DNA from: a virus
IMG/VR virus record: IMGVR_UViG_3300042731_003369
Span: 1-52,776 of that record
Strand: one strand, 5' to 3'
DNA length: 52,776 nt
This document shows, piece after piece, positions 32,711 through 39,606 of the stretch. The position numbers and the translations under genes are program-made. The notes under the pieces were generated by a model that worked only from the letters and a program-made list of their open reading frames with translations, did not search any database and was not told where the DNA came from. Within the stretch, counting starts at the first letter, position 1. Each line of letters begins with the position of its first letter.

Positions 32711-32749
32711 ATGAGTGAATACGAAAACAAGGAAAACACAAATGAATAA
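32711..32749 (+). CDS. 12-codon leader peptide before the ERF gene
   Basis: An ATG with the strong site AAGGAGGCAGTAA begins the peptide MSEYENKENTNE. It ends at a TAA that overlaps the likely ATG of the ERF gene at 32742. It could couple or tune ERF translation. Confidence 0.4.
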   Translation: MSEYENKENTNE

Positions 32750-33551
32750 AGTAGCAACCACAGAAAAAAAACCAGTAAAGAAAAGACAGCCGAAAGTTGA
32801 CCTTCCAGCAACTCCGGAGAATATGCTTATGACGGCACTCAAGGAAGGAATGTCCATTGAAGTTATCGAAAAACTTTTAACGCTTAAAGAACGAATCGAA
32901 AAGAATGAAGCAGAAAAAGCATATCAAGAAGCGATGAGTAAATTTCAAGCAGAATGTCCAGTTATCCCTAAAAAGAAACCTGTTAAGAATAAAGACGGAA
33001 AGACAACTAGATACAAATATGCCCCTATAGATGATATAGTTCCGATTGTATATCCAATTATGACAAAAAATAATTTATCATTTACAGTCAAAACTCATTT
33101 AGAAACAAAAGATGAAATTTCCGGAATGACAGCAGTGGCAAAAATATCTCATATTTTAGGTCACTCGGAAACAACAGACTTTTGGGCTCCCATTGATGAT
33201 AATGAATACATGACCAGACAACAGCGATATGGTTCTACGCGGACATTTACATCAAGATATGCTTTATGTGATGCACTTGGAATTATAACGGGTGATGAAG
33301 ACAATGACACAAATGATCCGCAGAATCTTAAAGACCAGGAAGAAGCAAAGAAAGCAGAACTGGAAGCACACACAAAATTAAAGGCAATGCCGGAGAACGT
33401 AATTAATGGATTTAAAGCACTTGGATATATTACTGAAAAATCATGGAAAGCAGCATGGAAATTTGCAGAAGCGCGGAAATGGAATCCAGAAGCTATAGCA
33501 AAAGAATTAAACTTTTTAGCAGATAAGGAAACAAAAAAAAATGAACAATAG
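32742..33551 (+). CDS. erf: ERF-family single-strand annealing protein
   Basis: Numbered from ATG 32742 the protein has 269 aa. The ERF domain is at about residues 45-190, with a helix KAYQEAMSKFQAECPVIPKK, then YKYAPIDDIVPIVYPIMTKN, and GSTRTFTSRYALCDALGII, which closely fit P22 Erf-like proteins. It anneals complementary strands in phage recombination, working with the exonuclease encoded next. A GTG nine codons upstream in frame is possible but has a poorer site. Confidence 0.9.
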   Translation: MNKVATTEKKPVKKRQPKVDLPATPENMLMTALKEGMSIEVIEKLLTLKERIEKNEAEKAYQEAMSKFQAECPVIPKKKPVKNKDGKTTRYKYAPIDDIVPIVYPIMTKNNLSFTVKTHLETKDEISGMTAVAKISHILGHSETTDFWAPIDDNEYMTRQQRYGSTRTFTSRYALCDALGIITGDEDNDTNDPQNLKDQEEAKKAELEAHTKLKAMPENVINGFKALGYITEKSWKAAWKFAEARKWNPEAIAKELNFLADKETKKNEQ

Positions 33552-34137
33552 ATTTGATGAAGTGAATCATATCTTTTATATAGATGATGAACAAGTCCCA
33601 TCAATTACACAAATAATGCCTGAGCAAAAATATTTTGTTTCAAAAGAACGATTAGAAGAATTAAAAATTGAAGGATCGGAAAATCACGCAATGATTAAAA
33701 TGTATTTTGATACAGGTGATATTTTCGGGGATCCGATGTTAATGGCACTTGACATATGGTACCAGCAAAATAAATCTATGCTTGGGAATTTACTCTGGCA
33801 CGAAAAGCCTTTATATTCGGAAAATTATATGTTTGCAGGAATACCAGATGCTATATTTGAGAATGCTATAATTGATTTTAAAAGATCATTTAGCAATGCG
33901 AATTATCATGCTTTACAATTAGCAGGTCAATATATTCTTGCAGAAGAAAATAATATTTGCAATACTGATAATTGGTATGTAGCATATTATCAAAATTCAA
34001 AATTTAAAGTAAAATCAGTTTATAATGATGCTGCAGAAACGGCTTTTTTAAGATGTATAGAAAAGTATGAACTTAATCAACAAATACAAACTTATTTAGA
34101 GAGGAATCATGGAGAACCAATTACAAGTAATAGTTAA
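33541..34137 (+). CDS. PD-(D/E)XK exonuclease-like protein
   Basis: The 198-aa protein has FAGIPDAIFENAIIDFKRSF (D in PD, then the D-x-K signature) and the helix YHALQLAGQYILAE, the arrangement of PD-(D/E)XK exonucleases. N-terminal residues are less typical. Its place overlapping the ERF gene by 11 bases fits an exonuclease-annealase recombination pair, as in lambda Red. Confidence 0.75.
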   Translation: MNNRFDEVNHIFYIDDEQVPSITQIMPEQKYFVSKERLEELKIEGSENHAMIKMYFDTGDIFGDPMLMALDIWYQQNKSMLGNLLWHEKPLYSENYMFAGIPDAIFENAIIDFKRSFSNANYHALQLAGQYILAEENNICNTDNWYVAYYQNSKFKVKSVYNDAAETAFLRCIEKYELNQQIQTYLERNHGEPITSNS

Positions 34138-35029
34138 TCAAAGCGGGCTTGATAAAAACAAGGCAGACTTTATTTTAACACAATTTCAGGATTATTTCAA
34201 GATTGCGGCAGAATGGGAAGACAAGGCAAAAACGATTGTCGTTACGGATGCCATCCAGAAAACGGAAATGGAAATGGCGAGAGTGGGACGGTTGTTTTTG
34301 AGGGAAAAAAGGATTGCTGTTGAAAAAGCTCGGAAGGCAATGAAAGAACAGGCACTCCGGGAAGGCAAAGCCATTGACGGAATTGCGAATGTCTTGAAGG
34401 CTTTAATCGTACCGATTGAAGAATATCTGGATAAGCAAGAACACTTTGTGGAGATCAAGGCAAAAGAAGAAGCCGAAAGAATACGTCTTGAAGAAGAAAA
34501 GAAAGCTGAAGAAGAACGATTGAGGCAGGAAAAAATTCAGACGCTACACAATGAACGAGAAAAGCAGTTATTACCGTATTTACAATGGTGGAAAGAAGAA
34601 TTGGAAACAGCAAATTTAGGAGAAATGCCTGATAAAGAATTTAATAATATTTTATTATCTTTACAAAAAGAAAAAGCAGCTTTTGATATAGAACAAAATA
34701 ATATCCGCGTCGAAAATGAAAAGCTAAGAAAGCAAAAAGAAGCTGCGGAGAAGAAACGCAAGGCACAGGAAGAAAAAGCAAGACTTGAACGAGAACAGGC
34801 CGAAGCCGAAAAGCGAGCAATCGAAGAAAAAGCAAGAAAGGAAAGAGAAGAAGCCGAACGCAAAGCCAGGGAAGAAAAAGAAAAACAGGATGCTATAATT
34901 GCCAAACAGAAAGCACAGGCAGAAAAAGAGAAGAAAGAAGCCGAAGAAAGAGAACGGAAATTACAGGAAGAACTTGCAAACAAAAAAGAAATCGAATGCC
35001 CTTATTGTCATAAGAAATTTACAATATGA
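34109..35029 (+). CDS. coiled-coil protein with C-terminal zinc knuckle
   Basis: A 306-aa protein. An N-terminal domain (residues 1-115) is followed by a coiled coil from about 120 to 290, rich in AEEKARLEREQAEAEKRA-like repeats, and a CPYCHKKF end that may bind zinc. DUF1351-type proteins with similar long helices occur next to recombination genes. It overlaps the exonuclease gene by 29 bases. Confidence 0.7.
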   Translation: MENQLQVIVNQSGLDKNKADFILTQFQDYFKIAAEWEDKAKTIVVTDAIQKTEMEMARVGRLFLREKRIAVEKARKAMKEQALREGKAIDGIANVLKALIVPIEEYLDKQEHFVEIKAKEEAERIRLEEEKKAEEERLRQEKIQTLHNEREKQLLPYLQWWKEELETANLGEMPDKEFNNILLSLQKEKAAFDIEQNNIRVENEKLRKQKEAAEKKRKAQEEKARLEREQAEAEKRAIEEKARKEREEAERKAREEKEKQDAIIAKQKAQAEKEKKEAEERERKLQEELANKKEIECPYCHKKFTI

Positions 35030-35187
35030 ACCAGACAATAACTAAATTCTGTGAAAAAGCAGACTGTAAAGGCGAGTGTAAACTGATTGATTTGAAATAC
35101 ACTTGGATTTGGAAATGCTTAAAATGTGGGCAAGATCATATATTCAGAAAAGATAAATTTATATTTGAGAAGACAATAAAAACATGA
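35026..35187 (+). CDS. small zinc-finger-like protein
   Basis: The 53-aa protein has CEKADCKGEC and CLKCGQDH, a likely zinc site. It is coupled at both ends by ATGA overlaps with its neighbours. Confidence 0.6.
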   Translation: MNQTITKFCEKADCKGECKLIDLKYTWIWKCLKCGQDHIFRKDKFIFEKTIKT

Positions 35188-35396
35188 AAAAATTATATAC
35201 GTTTTCTGCACTCCTGCAATATAATTATGTAGTTGCTGCGGAAAATGAAAAATTAGCAAGAAAAGCAATTGAGTCGTATGAAGATGCATGGACTACAGGA
35301 GATTTCGGTGGCGTAAAAGATATTGAATTGGTTGACGTTTCTAAGGCGGATCAAGATGCGATTGATGATTTTGCTCATGAAATATATGAGGGATAA
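35184..35396 (+). CDS. small acidic protein
   Basis: A 70-aa protein with a KLYTFSALLQYNYVVAAENE opening and an acidic helical end. The layout (strand, then helix with E-x-x-A-x-x-A) recalls small phage proteins of unknown role. Confidence 0.55.
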   Translation: MKKLYTFSALLQYNYVVAAENEKLARKAIESYEDAWTTGDFGGVKDIELVDVSKADQDAIDDFAHEIYEG

Positions 35397-35424
35397 CATG
35401 TATTTATGCCTTAAAGGAGGAAAC

Positions 35425-35775
35425 ATGACTTTCAAAAAGGAAAATCCGTGTACTAAGCCATATATTGGATGTCTAAATTGTGGCGCTGGTGAAATGAAAA
35501 GTGATAAAAAGAAGATAACTGCAAGAATGAACACCCGTATTTATAACGGATTTGGCGGATGGACAATTACCAAAAACGGTAAACTTATTTTCATGGGTGA
35601 ACAGGATAAGGAATTTCATGAATACCCAACTTTAATGAAATTTGAGAACATGGCAAGAAAAGACCCGAATCATGATTGGAGAGCAGAATGCTTCTTGCCC
35701 TTGCGTGATGCAACATATCAGAGGCAAGGTAAAAATGAATGGGTTTTAATCAAAAGTGGGCCAGGGTTTGCATAA
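35425..35775 (+). CDS. hypothetical protein
   Basis: Started at the ATG at 35425, where AAAGGAGG sits five bases upstream, it has 116 aa. An extended start at 35323 would run through the gene before and is rejected. It has a CTKPYIGCLNCGAG zinc-like motif and then a beta-rich domain (NGFGGWTITKNGKLIFMGEQ). No family recognised. Confidence 0.6.
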   Translation: MTFKKENPCTKPYIGCLNCGAGEMKSDKKKITARMNTRIYNGFGGWTITKNGKLIFMGEQDKEFHEYPTLMKFENMARKDPNHDWRAECFLPLRDATYQRQGKNEWVLIKSGPGFA

Positions 35776-35825
35776 CCAAACGCTTGAGTTGACTTCGCAA
35801 CTCAGCTAATTGTTCAGAGGCTAAC

Positions 35826-36068
35826 ATGTCAAATCAAAATTTAAGAGAATATAAAGTTTGTTATAGCGCGGTATCTGTGTTGGCATCAATGTGCGCTGGT
35901 AGCGAAAACAAAATTATAGATTTATTAACAGGCTATTTATGGGATGAAGAGGAAGCAGGTAGTATCAAAAAAGCCTCTGGACCCACAAATAAACAGGAGC
36001 AGCTACCATCTTCGCAGAGCATATTTGATTTAAATAAAAGTAAAACAAAGGGCTATCCAAGTCTTTAA
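35826..36068 (+). CDS. hypothetical protein
   Basis: An 80-aa protein with a Cys-containing start (YKVCYSAVSVLASMCAG) and a polar, disordered end. A hairpin TGAGTTG-ACTTCG-CAACTCA lies upstream at 35785-35804, and AGAGG precedes the ATG. The function is unknown. Confidence 0.5.
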   Translation: MSNQNLREYKVCYSAVSVLASMCAGSENKIIDLLTGYLWDEEEAGSIKKASGPTNKQEQLPSSQSIFDLNKSKTKGYPSL

Positions 36069-36133
36069 CAATTTAACCTGCCCTGTTATTTAGGGTAGTT
36101 ATGCATGAGATCATTATTTAAAAGGAGAAACAA

Positions 36134-36304
36134 ATGGTACCAACACGATCATTGGTAGTTGTAAGAGAAATACTAGGAGATAGAACAGGTGATATACTCC
36201 TTAAAGATCAGTATGGAAATTTGTGGATAAAAAATGAATATTCTCCTCAATACACAGGTGATCGCAAAGGAGTATTAATTGGCAATCAAATTTATGAAAA
36301 ATAA
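36134..36304 (+). CDS. small beta-rich protein
   Basis: A 56-aa protein starting MVPTRSLVVVREILGDRTGD with an AAAGGAG site. Repeated strand-turn elements (LLKDQYGNLWIKNE) suggest a small beta barrel. Nothing points to a function. Confidence 0.5.
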   Translation: MVPTRSLVVVREILGDRTGDILLKDQYGNLWIKNEYSPQYTGDRKGVLIGNQIYEK

Positions 36305-36329
36305 CAATTGCTTTAACTAGGTAACAAAT

Positions 36330-36530
36330 ATGAAACAAAAAGATATAACTCATAAACTCCCGAAACTGAACGACAGATATTGGACATCGTTTGCGATAAA
36401 GAATCGTTCTGACGCTGAAAAATATCTTAATTATATTAATGATGATAAATATGACAAATGGATAGGCAGAATAAGAATAGGTTTTGCTTTTGTAATAGGA
36501 TTTGTATTAGCTTGGTTGGTTTTGAAGTAA
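36330..36530 (+). CDS. small protein with C-terminal membrane anchor
   Basis: A 66-aa protein. The charged N-terminal part is followed by a hydrophobic span (IRIGFAFVIGFVLAWLVL). It may be a tail-anchored inner membrane protein. Confidence 0.5.
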   Translation: MKQKDITHKLPKLNDRYWTSFAIKNRSDAEKYLNYINDDKYDKWIGRIRIGFAFVIGFVLAWLVLK

Positions 36531-36557
36531 CAAATTAAGGAATGATGTAATTACGAA

Positions 36558-37082
36558 ATGATTATAAATAGAATTTTTGATCAAGCAAATAAATGGACTT
36601 TTCAAATGCAATCAGTTAAATCATTATTGTTAAAATATAACGTAGGAAAGGGGTGGGTTGATCCATATGCAGGCAGAACCTCGCCAGCTGAATTTACAAA
36701 TGACCTTAATCCTGATTCTATTGCTAAATATCATATGGATGCTAAAGATTTTGTTCTTTTTCTTGATGGTAAGTATAAAGGAATTTTGTTTGATCCTCCA
36801 TATTCTTTTAGACAAGTTACAGAACATTATGCTAAAAATGGAATTAAAGCGACTTCTCTTGACACATCAAATAATTTTTATAAAAGAGTAATTGATGGAA
36901 TTTATAATAAAATAATACCTGGTGGACATGCTATTTCTTTCGGATGGAATAGTACCGGATTTGGAAAATATCGAGGTTTTGAAATAATAGAAATTCTTTT
37001 AATAAATCATGGATCACATCATAATGATACCATTGTTACAGTTGAAGAAAAAATTAATAACCAGGGCAGTTTATTTGAATAA
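36558..37082 (+). CDS. putative DNA adenine methyltransferase (DPPY)
   Basis: The 174-aa protein has DPPY at 79-82 (GILFDPPYSFRQ) and an earlier WVDPYAGR at 33-40 that may be the cofactor motif. After that comes a helix and IIPGGHAISFGWNSTG. Family members modify adenine in DNA. The size is small, so it may lack a target-recognition domain. A second DPPY protein is at 37820. Confidence 0.65.
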   Translation: MIINRIFDQANKWTFQMQSVKSLLLKYNVGKGWVDPYAGRTSPAEFTNDLNPDSIAKYHMDAKDFVLFLDGKYKGILFDPPYSFRQVTEHYAKNGIKATSLDTSNNFYKRVIDGIYNKIIPGGHAISFGWNSTGFGKYRGFEIIEILLINHGSHHNDTIVTVEEKINNQGSLFE

Positions 37083-37100
37083 CATAAAACAGGAGGGAAG

Positions 37101-37163
37101 ATGAAAGATTACAAAAAATGTTTTCATTGGCCTGTTTGTAAATTTGTAACACATATTAAATAG
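37101..37163 (+). CDS. 20-aa micro-ORF
   Basis: An ATG with the strong site AGGAGGGAAG opens MKDYKKCFHWPVCKFVTHIK and stops. The ribosome site argues for translation. The peptide has two Cys and one His. Confidence 0.35.
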   Translation: MKDYKKCFHWPVCKFVTHIK

Positions 37164-37173
37164 GAGAATAGAA

Positions 37174-37359
37174 ATGCATGAGTGTCCAAGATGTGGAAAG
37201 CTGACTGATGGGGCGTGGTCCGAAGGTGGATTAAAATGGGCCATATGTGATGATTGTATGAGAAATGAAAGAGAACAATTTAATAGAGATTATGAAAAAT
37301 GTTTAGAACAAGGCAGACGATATGGAAAAACTGGGAATGTTAATGAATTTAGATATTAA
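37174..37359 (+). CDS. small zinc-ribbon protein
   Basis: A 61-aa protein with CPRCGKL and CDDCMRNE, a classic zinc-ribbon pair, and then a charged helix. AGGAG precedes the ATG. Confidence 0.6.
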   Translation: MHECPRCGKLTDGAWSEGGLKWAICDDCMRNEREQFNRDYEKCLEQGRRYGKTGNVNEFRY

Positions 37360-37407
37360 AGAAAACTAATATTGACAACAAATAACTATATTTAAGGAGA
37401 GTAATAT

Positions 37408-37623
37408 ATGCAAGAAACATTAAAAGATTGTAAAAACATCAATAAAAAATTAGCAAAACAAATTAATAAATTATTAAAACTTTATTATCGAGACAAACAA
37501 CCTCATTTGGTGGATATGGGATTACAAATAGAATATATCGGAAATAATTTAATTAAATTATCAAAAGAAATGTTTGATACTTGGTACGGTCAAAAAGAAA
37601 AAAATGAAAGTAAAAATAAATGA
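37408..37623 (+). CDS. hypothetical helical protein
   Basis: A 71-aa Lys/Asn-rich helical protein (DCKNINKKLAKQINKLLKLY). AAGGAG is upstream. It overlaps the next gene by 20 bases. No family recognised. Confidence 0.5.
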   Translation: MQETLKDCKNINKKLAKQINKLLKLYYRDKQPHLVDMGLQIEYIGNNLIKLSKEMFDTWYGQKEKNESKNK

Positions 37624-37792
37624 TACAATTATTAACACTGATAGAAAAGTAAGAATAGAAACTGAAGATTATATATTTGATTTTTCGATTTGTCCGGCAA
37701 CTAAGAATTTAATTATAAATAAAGTTGATGGTATAGAAGATAGTAATTTAAATATTCTTCCAAAATACTCAAATGTCATAGAAATTTTTTAA
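37604..37792 (+). CDS. small beta-rich hypothetical protein
   Basis: From the ATG at 37604 it has 62 aa (MKVKINDTIINTDRKVRIET). An upstream TTG at 37574 has no site. Strand-rich sequence with a FDFSICPATKNLIINK middle; function unknown. Confidence 0.5.
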   Translation: MKVKINDTIINTDRKVRIETEDYIFDFSICPATKNLIINKVDGIEDSNLNILPKYSNVIEIF

Positions 37793-37819
37793 AATACACA
37801 CAGATACTAGGAGAATAGA

Positions 37820-38431
37820 ATGATAAATCCGGACTGGAAAAAATTTAATGAATATTCATATGTATCTGAAATTCAAAATAAAAATATAGCATGGTTTTTA
37901 CCAAGGCCAAGACCAGATCACTATAAAGGTGGAATGCCACTTCATGCAGAAGAATGGTTATTAAAATTAGGAAGAACATTATTATTTGAAACAGGATTTA
38001 TAAATTCAAAAAATTTAAATCATAAAATAAAAATTATGAATTTATTTTGTGGAATGAATAAATATGGATTCAGAGTAGATATAAAAGAAGAAGTAAATCC
38101 TGATTATATCTGTGATGCGCATGATTTATTTAGTAAAGTAGGCATGAGAACAAGAATTAACAGTTATGGAAAATTTGATATAATATTGGCCGATCCCCCA
38201 TATTCGAACAAAGAATCTGAAGAAATTTATGGAACTGGAAAATTAAATTATAAAAAATGGACTGATGAATGCGATAAAGTGTTGGAAGTTGGTGGATTAC
38301 TCATGATATATCATAAATATGTAATGCCAAATCCTGATTCGAATAAATATAGTGTATTGAAAAGAATTTTTATAGGCAATAGGCCTTACCATTTACCTAG
38401 AGCATGTATCATTTTTAGAAAAAACATTTGA
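37820..38431 (+). CDS. putative DNA methyltransferase (second DPPY protein)
   Basis: This 203-aa protein has IMNLFCGMNKYGFRVD around residues 72-87 and IILADPPYSNKESEEIYG with DPPY at 125-128, followed by a helix and LEVGGLLMIYHKYV. That is the order of a class I adenine methyltransferase. N-terminal residues 20-55 (AWFLPRPRPDHYKGGMPLHA) are unusual. The phage may protect its DNA from restriction. Confidence 0.68.
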   Translation: MINPDWKKFNEYSYVSEIQNKNIAWFLPRPRPDHYKGGMPLHAEEWLLKLGRTLLFETGFINSKNLNHKIKIMNLFCGMNKYGFRVDIKEEVNPDYICDAHDLFSKVGMRTRINSYGKFDIILADPPYSNKESEEIYGTGKLNYKKWTDECDKVLEVGGLLMIYHKYVMPNPDSNKYSVLKRIFIGNRPYHLPRACIIFRKNI

Positions 38432-38445
38432 CAGAATAGTTCTAT
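38426..38445 (+). repeat. 20-bp direct repeat, copy 1
   Basis: ATTTGACAGAATAGTTCTAT runs over the stop codon of the methyltransferase gene. Copy 2 is at 38721-38740 over another gene's end. The TTGACA inside lacks a suitable -10 here. Confidence 0.6.
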
Positions 38446-38461
38446 TACTAGGAGCAAATAA

Positions 38462-38477
38462 TACATCGTACGATGTA
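38462..38477. promoter_or_regulatory. perfect 16-bp palindrome
   Basis: TACATCGTACGATGTA reads the same on both strands. It lies between two genes, 30 bases before the ATG at 38507. It could be an operator or a recombination/methylation site. Confidence 0.5.
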
Positions 38478-38506
38478 AATATAAATTAAAAATTAGGAGA
38501 ATTTTT

Positions 38507-38734
38507 ATGGATGAAGACAATGTCCAGTGTGAAGCAGAAGCACCGCCACAAGAAGTAGTACAAAGAGAGACTTCAAAAGAACATGAAGTCCGAATTAAAC
38601 AAGTTGAAAACGGATTTTATGTGAAAGTAAGCTGTAAAGGATTTGTTTTCGATAATATTTCAGATTTACTTGAAGCGATTGATCTGTTTTATACAGATTT
38701 TAAAGCAGCGAAGAAAAAATATTTGACAGAATAG
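38507..38734 (+). CDS. hypothetical protein
   Basis: A 75-aa acidic protein with a disordered start (DNVQCEAEAPPQEVVQRETS) and a small alpha/beta end. AGGAG is upstream. It lies between the palindrome and the structured RNA region. No family recognised. Confidence 0.5.
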   Translation: MDEDNVQCEAEAPPQEVVQRETSKEHEVRIKQVENGFYVKVSCKGFVFDNISDLLEAIDLFYTDFKAAKKKYLTE

Positions 38735-38740
38735 TTCTAT
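38721..38740 (+). repeat. 20-bp direct repeat, copy 2
   Basis: Identical to 38426-38445. It ends 15 bases before the structured RNA region. Both copies straddle a stop codon (here TAG inside the repeat). Confidence 0.6.
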
Positions 38741-38754
38741 CTGTTATAAGAGAC

Positions 38755-38944
38755 ATAATTCAGGTGATGCGTTGCGCGCCGAAAGGCAATGCGCATCCAA
38801 CTTCATCTGAATTATAGTGAGCAAGACACTATGAAAAATGAAAATCGGGGAAGGGAAATATTAAGAGGCTATTACGGAGCTGCTTCAGTATGCACATCCC
38901 TTCCCGTGTTACTGAGGACTTGTCAGTTCCGTAATAGCCTTTTG
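38755..38944 (+). ncRNA. structured RNA with pseudoknot upstream of replication genes
   Basis: Three hairpins follow each other. H1: ATAATTCAG (38755-38763) pairs with CTGAATTAT (38807-38815), with GATGCG/CGCATC inside and a GCC-GAAA-GGC tip. H2: ATAGTG/CACTAT (38814-38832). H3: 38863-38882 pairs with 38924-38943 for 20 bp with two G-U pairs, enclosing TCAGTA/TACTGA (38885-38915). GGGAAGGGA at 38848-38856 can pair with the H3 loop TCCCTTCCC at 38897-38905, a 9-bp pseudoknot. No good coding frame covers it. It could be a non-coding RNA, a replication origin or a control element. Confidence 0.6.
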
Positions 38945-38964
38945 CTATTCCAGGGGGTTATTAA

Positions 38965-39606
38965 TTGGCGAAGCGTAGAATGTTTAGTTTGGATGTCATA
39001 GACACGGATGAATTTTTAGAAATGCCAGCAACAACACAAAATTTATATTTTCATCTAGGATTAAGAGGAGATGATGATGGTTTTGTTTCCAGTCCTAAAA
39101 AAATTATGAAAATAATAAACGCCAGTGAAGATGATTTAAAAGTATTATTTGCTAAGAAATTTATAATAGGGTTTGATACTGGAATAATAGTAATAAGACA
39201 TTGGAAAATACATAATTATATACAATCAGATAGATATTCAGAAACAATTTATCAGGAAGAAAAAGAACTTTTGACTGAAGAAAATAGAATGTATACAAAA
39301 TGTATACAAAATGGAAACACAGATAAGGTTAGTATAGAGTTAGGTAAGATAAGTAAAGAAAAGGTTATAGATGAGAAAAATAAAATTCCGCCTACACTTG
39401 AAATGGTAAAAGAATTTTGTAAAAAAAGAAATAATAATGTTAATCCAGTTAAATTCCATAGTTTTTATAGTTCTAAAGGCTGGTACGTTGGAAAAAATAA
39501 AATGAAAGATTGGCAACAAGCAATATATACATGGGAAAATGATAATAAAGACAAACAACAGCCTAACCCCTCGGATAATTATAAAAATACAATGGTACTA
39601 AAATGA
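38965..39606 (+). CDS. replication initiator/replisome organiser-like protein
   Basis: The 213-aa protein starts at TTG 38965, with GGGGG upstream, as AKRRMFSLDVIDTDEFLEMP, the opening found in phage replisome organisers. It is followed by TQNLYFHLGLRGDDDGFVS and a winged-helix region with VIRHWKIHNYIQSDRY. The C-terminus (NPVKFHSFYSSKGWYVGKNK, MKDWQQAIYTWE) fits DnaD-like C-domains. It probably binds the origin and loads the DnaB-like helicase encoded next. It contains two TGTATACA sites. Confidence 0.8.
   Translation: MAKRRMFSLDVIDTDEFLEMPATTQNLYFHLGLRGDDDGFVSSPKKIMKIINASEDDLKVLFAKKFIIGFDTGIIVIRHWKIHNYIQSDRYSETIYQEEKELLTEENRMYTKCIQNGNTDKVSIELGKISKEKVIDEKNKIPPTLEMVKEFCKKRNNNVNPVKFHSFYSSKGWYVGKNKMKDWQQAIYTWENDNKDKQQPNPSDNYKNTMVLK
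39290..39308. repeat. two TGTATACA sites 11 bp apart inside the initiator gene
   Basis: TGTATACA occurs at 39290-39297 and 39301-39308, one turn of the helix apart. The same palindrome is found in the promoter region at 26354 and 26428. Iteron-like pairs inside an initiator gene recall the lambda origin in O. Confidence 0.4.

Noticed and set aside
34537-34983. 148-aa minus-strand ORF rich in Ser/Phe/Ala
   Set aside because: It is the antisense of the Lys/Glu-rich coiled coil, which leaves few stops on the other strand.
37369-37392. Promoter at TTGACA before the 37408 gene
   Set aside because: ATATTT is only ten bases away and there is no -10 at normal spacing.
38789-39001. 70-aa plus-strand ORF across the structured RNA region
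   Set aside because: The long stem and pseudoknot explain the sequence better; the ORF has no ribosome site and runs into the initiator gene in another frame.
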